In this document: one piece after another, positions 25,649-34,100 of the stretch
Layout: each line of letters opens with the position of its first letter
Position numbering within the stretch: position 1 is the stretch's first letter
Assembly (NCBI GenBank): GCA_037446115.1
Contig: JBBIJF010000026.1
Span: 1-60,783, forward strand
Length of the DNA stretch: 60,783 nt
Direction: 5' to 3'
From: JANWXD01 sp037446115
GTDB taxonomy: Bacteria; Acidobacteriota; Terriglobia; Bryobacterales; Bryobacteraceae
The notes under the pieces: model-generated
What the model was told of the DNA's origin: nothing
Database searches by the model: none
The model's input: the letters and a program-made list of their open reading frames with translations, nothing else
Made by a program: the position numbers and the translations under genes

Positions 25649-26959
25649 TCAGCCTCGCGGCATGACTGCCTGAGGACTCGCAGGAAGCGGAAGAGCCCGG
25701 GGTGCGATGCGGGCCGCCTGCGCCGGAGCGGCGGTCTTGAGCACTTCGATGGCCTTCTTGAGGAGATTGTCCTCTTCGGGCCGGACCGGAGGCGGCGGGG
25801 CGGCCGGGCGCTCCGGGGCTTCTTCCTCCCCCTCAAGTTCCGCGAAAGGCTCGGATTCCACGAACGGAACCGACGGGACGACGCCCGCGTCCTGGATGGC
25901 CTTGCCGCGCGGCGAATAATATTTGGCGACCGAGAGGATGATGGCTCCGCCGTCCTGCGTGGAGATGGCGCGGCGCAAGGCCGCGTCGCCGAAGGTGCGC
26001 TCCCCGACGACTTCGGCGCGTTTATTGTCGAGCAGAGCCGCGGCGGCGATCTCGGCTCCATCCGCAGTGCCGCGGTTGGTGGTGACCACAACCGGCAGCC
26101 GCCACAGGGTGTTGCCGGGGCTGGCTTCAAAGCTTTGGCGGGGTACTTTCTGCCCCTCCAGATAGGTCATCAGCCCCTTGTCCAGAAACAGGTCGGCCAA
26201 GGCGATGCCTTCCTCGGCGGCCCCGACGGCGCATTGGCGCAGATCCAGCACGAGTCCGGTTGCGCCCTGGGCCTGGAGCTGCTGGAGGGCCCGTGCGATT
26301 TCCTGGGCCTTGCCCTTGACGAGGCTCTGGGGCCGGATATAGCCGATGCGGTCGGCAAGCATCTGCACGACGATGGGAGGCGTGGCAAGCGGGGCGCGTG
26401 TCAGCGTAATCTTCAGAGGTTCGGAGCCGCCCACGCGGAGCATGGTGAGCTCCACGGTGGTGCCCGGATCCCCTCGCAAGAGCAGTTCGGCGTACGCCAG
26501 CGGCATGTCGCGCGTGGCCACTCCCTGAATGCTCTCGATCAGATCGCCTGTGGTGAGGCCCGCTTTGGCGGCGGGCGATCCGGCGAGCGCGCCGACGACG
26601 GTGAGGTAGCCGAACCGCTTGGCCAGCACGAGGCCAACGTCCGCTTTGGCCGCATCCTGGTTTTTCAGGTAGAGCTTGTACTGCTCGGCGTTCAGGTAGC
26701 TGGCAAAGGGGTCAATGGCTTCGAGCAGGCCGTTCAAAGCGCCGAGGGTAACGCTCTTCAGATCCGGCTCTTCGACATAGTCGCTCTTGATGCGGTGGAG
26801 CACCTCGGTGAAGACGGCCATCTGGCGGTAGGCCCCCTCGTTGGACGGAGAGCTCGCGCCGATTTGAGCGCCTACCAAAAGTACTGCCGCCAGGATCGCC
26901 GAAAGGGTGACAAAAAGAAGCTTGAAGCGGTTCCTCATTGTTAGCAGCCGTTTCGCCAT
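25649..26959 (-). CDS. S41 (CtpA-like) family protein lacking catalytic residues
   Basis: A 436-residue protein with the layout of carboxy-terminal processing peptidases: signal anchor (11-31), helical N-terminal domain, PDZ domain (about 105-190) and S41 core. The catalytic Ser/Lys dyad is gone. The SASASEI motif is TADGAEI, with Asp at 300, and TFGKG is TFGDA, with Asp at 325. The RxNPGG loop is RQCAVG. The substrate strand YYSPRGKAIQ is kept. It is probably a non-catalytic PDZ/scaffold or chaperone-like protein. The first ATG (26959) was taken; the ATG at 26938 is possible. Confidence 0.87.
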   Translation of the reverse strand: MAKRLLTMRNRFKLLFVTLSAILAAVLLVGAQIGASSPSNEGAYRQMAVFTEVLHRIKSDYVEEPDLKSVTLGALNGLLEAIDPFASYLNAEQYKLYLKNQDAAKADVGLVLAKRFGYLTVVGALAGSPAAKAGLTTGDLIESIQGVATRDMPLAYAELLLRGDPGTTVELTMLRVGGSEPLKITLTRAPLATPPIVVQMLADRIGYIRPQSLVKGKAQEIARALQQLQAQGATGLVLDLRQCAVGAAEEGIALADLFLDKGLMTYLEGQKVPRQSFEASPGNTLWRLPVVVTTNRGTADGAEIAAAALLDNKRAEVVGERTFGDAALRRAISTQDGGAIILSVAKYYSPRGKAIQDAGVVPSVPFVESEPFAELEGEEEAPERPAAPPPPVRPEEDNLLKKAIEVLKTAAPAQAARIAPRALPLPASPQAVMPRG

Positions 26960-26988
26960 GGCCCGCTCGGGCAGGTTGACTTGCTAAC

Positions 26989-26997
26989 AGTATAGCA
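26989..26997 (-). promoter_or_regulatory. Extended -10 promoter (TGCTATACT) for the S41-like gene
   Basis: On the minus strand TGCTATACT fits the TGnTATAAT extended -10 form, 29 nt before the ATG at 26959. It overlaps by one base an arm of an 8-bp inverted repeat (26939-26946 with 26982-26989). The two arms bracket the start codon, so a repressor or RNA fold could act there. Confidence 0.45.
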
Positions 26998-27019
26998 GAC
27001 CGTTGGGAGATGTCCGGCC

Positions 27020-27673
27020 TCAGTCCCGTTCTGTCGCGCCGGGCCGACTCGAGTTCCGATAGAGGCGAAGGACGCGCTCGATGTAGCGCAAGGTCTCCGA
27101 ATAGGGCGGGATGCCGCGGTAGCGTTCGACGGCGCCGGGCCCGGCGTTGTAAGCTGCCAGGGCCTTGCGCACCTGCCAGGGGTCGTCGCGGTATTTCAGG
27201 AGCAGTTCGCGCAGATACCGCACGCCGGCGTCCGCGTTCTCAACGGGGTTATCCGGATCTGCTCCGAGGCGGCGTGCCGTGGCGGGCATGAGCTGCATCA
27301 AGCCGCGCGCCCCCTTAGGAGAGACCGCATTCGTGCGGTAGGCGGATTCAGCGCGGGCAACGCTGTGAACGAACTGCGGCGGCAAGCCGTGGCGCAGCGC
27401 AGCGCGGGTGATCCATTCCTGGGGGGAGAGCTCAGGGGCGGGTGGCGGAGCAGGCTGCCGGGCGGCCGGCGGCTGAGGAGCCGGCTCGCAGCGCAATACC
27501 GCATCGAGGGGAAGCTCGATGACGCCGCCGTCGCGGTACAGGCGCAGGGTGTCCCCTTGCCGCTCGCAGCGGTCGGCGTAAAGCAGAAAGCCGGACTCGA
27601 GCACGGCATACTGGCCTGCGAAGGCTCCGGCGGCAGCTCCGACCAGTAAAAGAAGACGCATCATCGGCTGCAT
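27020..27673 (-). CDS. Secreted lytic transglycosylase (SLT domain)
   Basis: A 217-residue exported protein that cleaves peptidoglycan between MurNAc and GlcNAc. It has a signal peptide (MMRLLLLVGAAAGAFA), a short N-terminal region with two Cys, a Pro/Ala linker, and a C-terminal SLT domain. The catalytic Glu lies in ARAESAYRTNAVSPKGARGLMQLMPATA, and the AYNAGPGAV block follows. The start at 27673 is chosen for the signal peptide; ATGs at 27664 and 27661 would serve, and a TTG at 27742 is unlikely. The gene follows the zinc-ribbon/coiled-coil gene on the same strand. Confidence 0.88.
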   Translation of the reverse strand: MQPMMRLLLLVGAAAGAFAGQYAVLESGFLLYADRCERQGDTLRLYRDGGVIELPLDAVLRCEPAPQPPAARQPAPPPAPELSPQEWITRAALRHGLPPQFVHSVARAESAYRTNAVSPKGARGLMQLMPATARRLGADPDNPVENADAGVRYLRELLLKYRDDPWQVRKALAAYNAGPGAVERYRGIPPYSETLRYIERVLRLYRNSSRPGATERD

Positions 27674-27728
27674 CCAAATTTTCTGACGCGCGGGCGGGTC
27701 GAACCGCTCAGGCCTGCCGAAGAAGTTC

Positions 27729-28040
27729 TCAGTCGAGGTCAATGTCGCGAGTCGGGGGTTTCAGGTCGGGGCTGGACTTGGCCTGCTTGAGGAGTTCGTC
27801 GAACTTTTTGGCCAGGACCTCCTTGGACTTTTTCTCCGCCTCGACGGATTTCAGGAAGGCTTCTTCGCGCCGGGCGGCGTCGGTTTTCACGCGCTCAAGG
27901 GCCTCGTTAATGTCTTGGTAGGTGCGGGGCTTTTCCGGCTCTTTGTAGCTGATCACGGCTTCGGTTTCGGGGTCCACTTTGAGGAGCGCCTGGCAGCAGG
28001 GGCAGTGCAGTTCAAACATCTTGCGGGCGCCTTTGGCCAT
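27729..28040 (-). CDS. Small zinc-ribbon/coiled-coil protein
   Basis: A 103-residue protein with a CPCC zinc-knuckle-like start (FELHCPCCQALLKVDPETEAV), then a Lys/Glu-rich helix (about residues 45-90) that should be a coiled coil. Only one Cys pair is present, so metal binding would need another partner or a dimer. The start ATG 28040 lies 10 nt after a TACCAT hexamer (28056-28051). The frame is open far upstream, but that part is a shadow of the divergent gene. The function is unknown. Confidence 0.75.
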   Translation of the reverse strand: MAKGARKMFELHCPCCQALLKVDPETEAVISYKEPEKPRTYQDINEALERVKTDAARREEAFLKSVEAEKKSKEVLAKKFDELLKQAKSSPDLKPPTRDIDLD

Positions 28041-28130
28041 AGCCTTCACTATGGTACCGCAGCAGGCGGAAGGCGAGGTTTGGGGTTGTTCTGCGAAGCG
28101 ATCGGCGCTAAGCTGGAGGCGGGGGCGAAG

Positions 28131-28793
28131 ATGAGCGGTGCAGGACGGTATGTGCTGGCGGCGGCAAGCGCGGCGGTGCTGGTGTGGGGGCAGACGGCGC
28201 GTTCCGGCGCGCGGCACAGTTTCGGCAACGTGGTATTTCCCGGAACGGGCCGGCCGCCGCTGGTCCGGCACGGGCTGGCGATCACGACGCCGGGCTTCGG
28301 CCACAACCTGAGCGGGATCGTGTCGGGATTCCGGCCTTACACCGGGGCGCCCTTCGGCCGGAGGGTGGTGGGGCCGTTCCTCCCGGTCTACGTTCCCGTG
28401 GCTTACCCCGTGTTTGCGGGTGGTATCTCGGAACAGCCGCCGGTGAGCGTGGTGATTGTGAACCCGCCGCCTCCGCAGCCGGTGGTGATCCACCAGAATT
28501 TCGGCGGTGAGTCGGAGGCAGGGCGGCAGGAGTCGCCGGGTGGAGTGACCGTGTATCAGGCGCCGAGTGCCTTCGGCACAACGCAGGAGCCCCGGCCGAC
28601 CGTTTATCTGATCGCTTTCAAGGACGGCTCGATCTACTCCGCATTAGCCTCCTGGGTGGAAGGCGACACTTTGGTGTACGTGACGACGCAGGGCCGGCTG
28701 AACAAGGCGTCGCTCGCACTGGTGGATCGGGAACTCACGGAGAAGCTGAACCGCGAGCGCGGTGTGGAGCTGCGGCTTACGGCACCGCGGTAG
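28131..28793 (+). CDS. Secreted acidobacterial protein of unknown function
   Basis: A 220-residue protein with a signal peptide (YVLAAASAAVLVWGQ), a Gly/Pro/aromatic-rich middle (QPPVSVVIVNPPPPQPVVI) and a conserved-looking C-terminal domain: VYLIAFKDGSIYSALASWVEGDTLVYV, then LVDRELTEKLNRERGVELRL. This C-terminal pattern (FKDG, a beta-hairpin, an N-x2-RGV end) recurs in many Acidobacteriota secreted proteins (family knowledge). The start at 28131 has GGAGG about 12 nt upstream. Its 3' end overlaps the convergent Nudix gene by 17 nt. Confidence 0.75.
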   Translation: MSGAGRYVLAAASAAVLVWGQTARSGARHSFGNVVFPGTGRPPLVRHGLAITTPGFGHNLSGIVSGFRPYTGAPFGRRVVGPFLPVYVPVAYPVFAGGISEQPPVSVVIVNPPPPQPVVIHQNFGGESEAGRQESPGGVTVYQAPSAFGTTQEPRPTVYLIAFKDGSIYSALASWVEGDTLVYVTTQGRLNKASLALVDRELTEKLNRERGVELRLTAPR

Positions 28794-29190
28794 ACCGGGC
28801 CAGGCGCCGGACAAAGTCGAGATCACCTTCCAGGAAATCGTATTCGGGGAGGCGCTGGGGCTGCTCCCAGTGGATTTCCTCGAAGGCCAGATTGCGCGGC
28901 TCGCCGGTAAATTGGGTGACGCGGTAGAATATGAGCCGCACACAGGGGCCTTGAGGGTAATCGTAGTCGTAGCGCTCGATTTCCTCGACGGAGTGCGGCA
29001 GGATGCCGAGTTCCTCCTGGAGTTCGCGAGCGAGGGCCTGCTCCGGGGATTCGTGAGGTTCGACCTTCCCTCCGGGAAATTCCCATTTCAGGCCGTGGCG
29101 GTCTCCGGCGCGGCGGCGGCAGATCAGCAGGCGGCCATGGCGTTCGACGAGGGCGGCGGCGACGGTGATGCGCGGCCCGGGGCGGCTCAC
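28777..29190 (-). CDS. Nudix hydrolase, MutT-like
   Basis: A 137-residue (d)NTP pyrophosphohydrolase. It has a full Nudix box, GGKVEPHESPEQALARELQEELGI, fitting Gx5Ex7REUxEExGU. The opening ITVAAALVERHGRLLICRRR and the preceding LKWEFPGGK are typical of MutT/8-oxo-dGTP diphosphatases, so removal of oxidised nucleotides is likely but not certain. Its start overlaps the stop of the radical SAM gene by 4 nt. Confidence 0.9.
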   Translation of the reverse strand: MSRPGPRITVAAALVERHGRLLICRRRAGDRHGLKWEFPGGKVEPHESPEQALARELQEELGILPHSVEEIERYDYDYPQGPCVRLIFYRVTQFTGEPRNLAFEEIHWEQPQRLPEYDFLEGDLDFVRRLARSTAVP

Positions 29191-30353
29191 ACCAGTTCCA
29201 GCGTGCGGAAGCGCTCCAGTTCAGCCAGAGGAATCTCCGGAAGTCGCTCGAGCCGCTGGCGCAGCCAGGCCCAGGGAATCTCGAAGAGCTGGACGCGGGG
29301 AGAAAACTTTGAACTGTCCTGAATGAAGCAGCTGTGGGTGCACCAGCACTGGTCGTGCGGGATGGCTGCCACTTCCGACTCGAGGGCCGGCGAGGCGAGG
29401 GCGGCGCGCAGGTCGAAGTCAAACTCCCGGAGATTTCCGACAATGCCGCGGAGCTCACAGGCGCGGAAAGCGCCGTTATGATCCACGACGAGGGAAGTCT
29501 GGCCCGCGGTGCAGGGCATGGGCCAGGGGCGGGGACGCTCGAAACATTTCTCGTGCAAATCGAAGTGGAGCCGCACGTTGCCCAGGTAGTACATGGTGGC
29601 GAAGAAGCGGGCCGCCCAGGGCAGTCCGGCGAAGAGCTTGCGGGCGTAACGGCGATGTACGGGCATCAGAAGGCGGTGCAGCTCGGCCAGGCGCTCGCGG
29701 CTGAATTCCTTCAGGCTCATGTCGGGGGCTGTTCCCCGAATCACTTCGAAGTAGTGTCCGTCGGCGCGGCCTTGTTCCAGGATCCGGAGGGCCAGGCTGA
29801 CCAGTTCGCGGTAGTTTTCGCGTGTGATCACGCTGACGACGTTTTTGCGCAGGCGGCGTATGCCGGCGTAACGGCGCTCTGCCTCTTCGAGGGCGGCCAG
29901 GGTACGCTGAAAATTGTTGGGGACGCCACGGATGGCGTCGTGCGTGTTGGCGAGGCCGTCGAGGGAGAAATTCAGGTCCAGGGAAACATTCGGGCAGCGA
30001 GCCAGGATGCGGTCCACGGCGCGGAAGATTTTCTCGGGAAGCAGGCCGTTGGTGGGGAGGTTGACCTCGCGCACGCCGTTGTTTTCGACGAAGAGCGTGA
30101 TGATCTCGGCCAGCTCTTCGCGTAGGAACGGTTCGCCGCCGGAGATCCACAGCTTGCGGAAGGGAGGCGCGCTCCGGGAGATCCGTTCGATTTCGGTGAA
30201 AGTGAGGTCGTCCGTGCTGTTGAGCTTGTCGAAGTAGAAGCAGGTGCGGCAGACGGAATTGCAGCGGGAGGTGACGAACAGGAACAAGGAATGAAACCGG
30301 CGGGGTCGGACGCGTTCCCGAACGACGGCTACGTAGCTCGGCCAGCCCGGCAT
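29187..30353 (-). CDS. Radical SAM protein with SPASM-like C-terminus
   Basis: A 388-residue radical SAM enzyme. The [4Fe-4S] motif CNSVCRTC at residues 31-38 fits Cx3Cx2C, followed by GGEPFLREE. The C-terminal part holds C-x14-C (CTAGQTSLVVDHNGAFRAC) and a CWCTHSC cluster, as in SPASM/twitch auxiliary-cluster proteins. A maturase or peptide-modifying role is possible, but no precursor peptide was recognised. The start at 30353 lies 8 nt after a TTCAAT hexamer. It heads a two-gene unit with the Nudix gene and is divergent from the NifU-like gene. Confidence 0.87.
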   Translation of the reverse strand: MPGWPSYVAVVRERVRPRRFHSLFLFVTSRCNSVCRTCFYFDKLNSTDDLTFTEIERISRSAPPFRKLWISGGEPFLREELAEIITLFVENNGVREVNLPTNGLLPEKIFRAVDRILARCPNVSLDLNFSLDGLANTHDAIRGVPNNFQRTLAALEEAERRYAGIRRLRKNVVSVITRENYRELVSLALRILEQGRADGHYFEVIRGTAPDMSLKEFSRERLAELHRLLMPVHRRYARKLFAGLPWAARFFATMYYLGNVRLHFDLHEKCFERPRPWPMPCTAGQTSLVVDHNGAFRACELRGIVGNLREFDFDLRAALASPALESEVAAIPHDQCWCTHSCFIQDSSKFSPRVQLFEIPWAWLRQRLERLPEIPLAELERFRTLELV

Positions 30354-30393
30354 CTGAGACTATTGAAGCACAGGAGCGGATAGGCGGCTGCTT

Positions 30394-30753
30394 ATGTTCA
30401 GCGAACGGTTGCTGGAGCACTTCAAGAATCCGCGGAACGTGGGCGAGCTGGGTCCGCCGGCGGTGACGGTGGAGGTGAGCAATCCGGTCTGCGGGGACAT
30501 TTTGCGGCTTTCGGTCCGTTTTGAGGGGGATCGAGTGGCGGAAGCGCGGTACAAGGTGCGGGGCTGCACGGCTTCGATTGCGGCCGGCTCGGCGCTGACG
30601 GAGTGGCTGGAGGGCCGGAGCCGGAGCGAGCTGGCGGCACTGGGCGCCGATGTGGTGGAGGCGGCGGTGGGGGGACTGGGTGCCGAATCCAAGCACGCGG
30701 CGGCGCTTTGCGTGGAAGCGGTGCGGGCGGTGTTAGGGCGGCTGGGCGGGTGA
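30394..30753 (+). CDS. NifU/IscU-type iron-sulfur cluster scaffold
   Basis: A 119-residue scaffold with the three conserved Cys of IscU-type proteins: C33 in NPVCGD (with D35), C58 in VRGCTAS and C106 in ESKHAAALC. It assembles [Fe-S] clusters from cysteine-desulfurase sulfur. No desulfurase, HscA/B or ferredoxin gene is adjacent, so it stands apart from an isc/suf operon. It is divergent from the radical SAM gene by 40 nt and may supply clusters to it (inference). The short form lacks the NifU C-terminal domains. Confidence 0.9.
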   Translation: MFSERLLEHFKNPRNVGELGPPAVTVEVSNPVCGDILRLSVRFEGDRVAEARYKVRGCTASIAAGSALTEWLEGRSRSELAALGADVVEAAVGGLGAESKHAAALCVEAVRAVLGRLGG

Positions 30754-30921
30754 GCCGTGGGCGCGGGTGCCCCACAAAGCGCGCACTGCGGCTGCTAGCG
30801 GACTGCCGCTTCCGGGGTCGAGTTCTTCTCTTGGGACTGCACACCCAGAGCGGAATGTCACAAGTTTACAATTCCGGACTTGACTCGTGACCGGTCTCCA
30901 GGGTGCACACTGGACGTGTGG

Positions 30922-30950
30922 TTTACTTGCGTATTTCTCTCGGGAATAGT
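30922..30950 (+). promoter_or_regulatory. Candidate promoter TTTACT-17-AATAGT
   Basis: The two hexamers match the sigma70 consensus at four of six positions each, with ideal spacing. They lie in the 379-bp gap (30754-31132) before the TonB receptor, giving a leader of about 170 nt. The gap also holds the hairpin at 31007-31030 and no gene was recognised in it. Confidence 0.35.
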
Positions 30951-31006
30951 GTGGAACAGGTTTCTAATCGTGCGCATACGTTGCGGCGATAAGACCGGAG
31001 GCCGTC

Positions 31007-31030
31007 ATCCGGCGGGAATGAATGCCGGAT
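31007..31030 (+). other. Leader hairpin before the TonB receptor
   Basis: ATCCGGC (31007-31013) and GCCGGAT (31024-31030) form a perfect 7-bp stem with a 10-nt loop, about 100 nt before the receptor start. There is no T-run. It may be a structured leader element; no known riboswitch was recognised. Confidence 0.4.
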
Positions 31031-31132
31031 CAAGAATGGCGGGAAATTACGATTGTGACGACGAGCTTTTACGACTGCGGCAGTAACGGTCGCGAGTGTG
31101 CCATCGAACTCGGACGCTAGGAGGTCAAGAAC

Positions 31133-34100
31133 GTGAGAACGGTTGCCGTTCCTGTTTTGGCAGTGTGGGTTGCAGCATCAGCCGGGCCAGCGTGGCCGCA
31201 GACCGCCTATGGTTCAATTACGGGGTTGGTGAGGGATCCGTCCAACGCTGTCGTCCCGGACGCCCGCGTAGCCGTCACGAACCTTGCGACTCAAGAAAGG
31301 CGAGTGCAGCCCACGGGAGCCGATGGTCTGTACGTCTTTGTGAACCTGATTCCTGGGCGGTACAGGCTGGACGTGGAAAAGACGGGATTTCGGCGCTTCA
31401 TTCAACCAGAGGTGGCCGTGGAGGTGGGCCAGACGGCCCGCGTCGACGTGGTGCTCATGGTGGGCGAGGTCACCGAAGAGGTGCAAGTGACTGCGGAGAC
31501 GCCCTTGTTGCAGCACGAAACGACCTCGCTAGGGCAGGTCGTAGACCAGCGAAAAGCGAATGAGCTGCCGCTCAACGGCCGCAACATTTTCAATCTGATC
31601 ACGCTGTCGCCCGCTGTAATTCCGCAGAACCAGTCCACCGACACGCCGGTCGGAAAGAATCCGTTTGGCTGGGGAAACTACCAGGTCAACGGCTCGTTTG
31701 CAAACCAGAGCGCGGAGTACTTGGACGGTCAGCCGCTGAATATTGGTTACATCAATCTACCGGTTCTGATTCCGACCCAGGACTCGGTTCAGGAGTTTAA
31801 GGTGCAGACCAGCAACCTCGGAGCAGAATGGGGCAGGTACTCCGGGGGCGTAATCAACATCACGACGAAGAGCGGGACGAATACCGTCCACGGCTCGGCG
31901 TACGAGTTTCTTCGCAATCAGAAGCTCAACGCCAACGATTTCTTTCTTAACGCCGCGGGCCGAAAGCGCCCGCCGTGGGTGCAGAACCAATACGGGGCAA
32001 ATGCCGGCGGACCGGTGTTCCTCCCGGGCGCCTATGACGGCCGGAATAAGAGCTTCTGGTTCTTCAGTTGGGAAAGCTTCCGCCTGAGAACGGCGACGCC
32101 GTTCACGACAACGGTGCCAACCGACGCCATGAAGTCCGGTGATTTCTCTGCGCTGAAGACGCCGCTCACGGACCCCTGCGGCGGCAGCGTCAACGCCCAG
32201 GGGCTGTGTGCGTCCGCAAATCCTACTCCGACGCGATTTTCAGGCAACATCATTCCGGCGAACCGCATCAATCCCACGTCGCGAGCGCTGTTGAATCTTT
32301 TCCCGGCACCCAACGCCTCGGGTACCGTGGATCCGGTCACGGGCATCGTGCGGAACAACTTTGTAACGGCGGCCAGCTCGGGAGGGAATCAGGACCAGGT
32401 GGTAGTGAGAGGCGATCAGAACCTTGGAGCAAATCACCGGCTCTTTGGCAGGTATAGCTACTGGAAGCTCACGGATCTGCCCATTGACCCATTGGGCACC
32501 GGACTGTGCGCGGACCGCTGTGCGGAAGTATACCACACGCATGCGGTAGCCCTGGGCTATAACTGGACACTCAGCCCGACGACCATCCTGAGCGTCAACA
32601 GCAGCGTCAGCCGATTTCGCTACAACCGGACGCCCACAAACGCGGGCTTTGACCTGACGAGAATCGGCTGGCCGGCAACGTTTAACGACGTGATTCCTGC
32701 GGTAATGCGAACGCCGCCGACGCCGTGCATCCAAGACTTTGCCGACGACATCGTCTGCTCACAGGGACAGAGCTTTATCCAAGACCGTAACACGCAGTAT
32801 AATATTTCTCCGAGTCTCACTTTCATCAAAGGGCGACACACGTTTCAGACCGGCGCTCAGTTCCTGCTTTCCTACGACAATTACGCCCAGACGAATGTGG
32901 CTTCAGGGGCGTTCTCTTTCTGCATTCCCGGTGCGCAGTGCTTCAGCGGCAATGGCTTCGCGGATTTCCTGCTGGGGTTCGCCAACAATCCCACGAACGC
33001 CTTTAACCATTTTTTCGGGCAAGCGATTGTTCCGGCTCTGACGGCCGGGAAGCAGTTTTATAGGGCGTTTTATTTCGGCGACACATGGCGGGTGAGTGAC
33101 AAGCTCACACTGAATCTTGGCCTTCGTTATGAGTTGCAGGGGCCGTGGTCGGAACGTTTCAACCGATTGTCGTTTTTCGACCCGAACAGTCCGAGCTTTT
33201 TGGACCGACTAGCCGGCGTATCCGTAAAAGGAGATGTGTTTTTGGTAGAGCCGGACAACGGACACAATGTGCGCACCGAGAAGCGGAACTTCAGCCCGCG
33301 GGTGGGATTGGCTTACACCCTGGACGCGAAGACGGTGATTCGGACCGCGTACGGGATCAATTGGATTCCGAATTTTGTGTCGTTCGCTTTGAACCCGCTG
33401 AATGACCAGATCAACGCGGCGGCGACGTCGTTTACGGGAACGATTGATGGGAGGGTCCCGATCAGGACGATCGCGAATCCTTTTCCGGGGGGTATCGCAC
33501 CTCCGCCCGGGCGCGGCCTGGGACCTCTGGGAACGCAACTGTTTTATACGCAGGTCGTTCAGTCGTTGGTGATCGCTGACCGGAGCGATGCTCACAAGAA
33601 AGGCTACGTTCAACAATGGAATTTTAACGTCCAGAGGGAGTTGCCGGGGAGCTGGTTCATCTCGGCAGCGTATGTGGGCTCCAAAGGTACGCACCTTCCG
33701 GCTTTTTCACAGCAGATCAATCAAATCCCGAATGAGTTCCTGGACCGCGCCGCGGCCGGACAGCTTGACTTGACCGCCAGCGTGCCGAACCCGTTCTTTG
33801 TGAACGGCCAGGCGCTGGCTCTGACTGGGCCGACCACGACGGTCGGACAGCTGCTACGGCCCTTCCCCCAGTACACGGGTGTTCAGCTTGCGGGTCAGGG
33901 ATCGTTCGACAGCATTTACCACTCATTCCAGCTGACGGCGGAGAGAAGGTTTGCCGGTGCCGGGTCGATCCTGGTGGCGTACACGGCTTCGAAGCTCATC
34001 AGCAATACTGACACGCTCACTTCCTGGCTGGACGCCACTGGAGGTATCCAGGACAACAACAATCTGCGGAAAGAACGCTCCTTGTCTTCTCAGGATGTGC

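Noticed and set aside
29334..30696. Open frames on both strands across the radical SAM gene
   Set aside because: They overlap a gene with an intact Cx3Cx2C motif; no own domain.
30754..31132. Riboswitch in the long leader of the TonB receptor
   Set aside because: Only a simple 7-bp hairpin is visible; no cobalamin, TPP or other known core was recognised.
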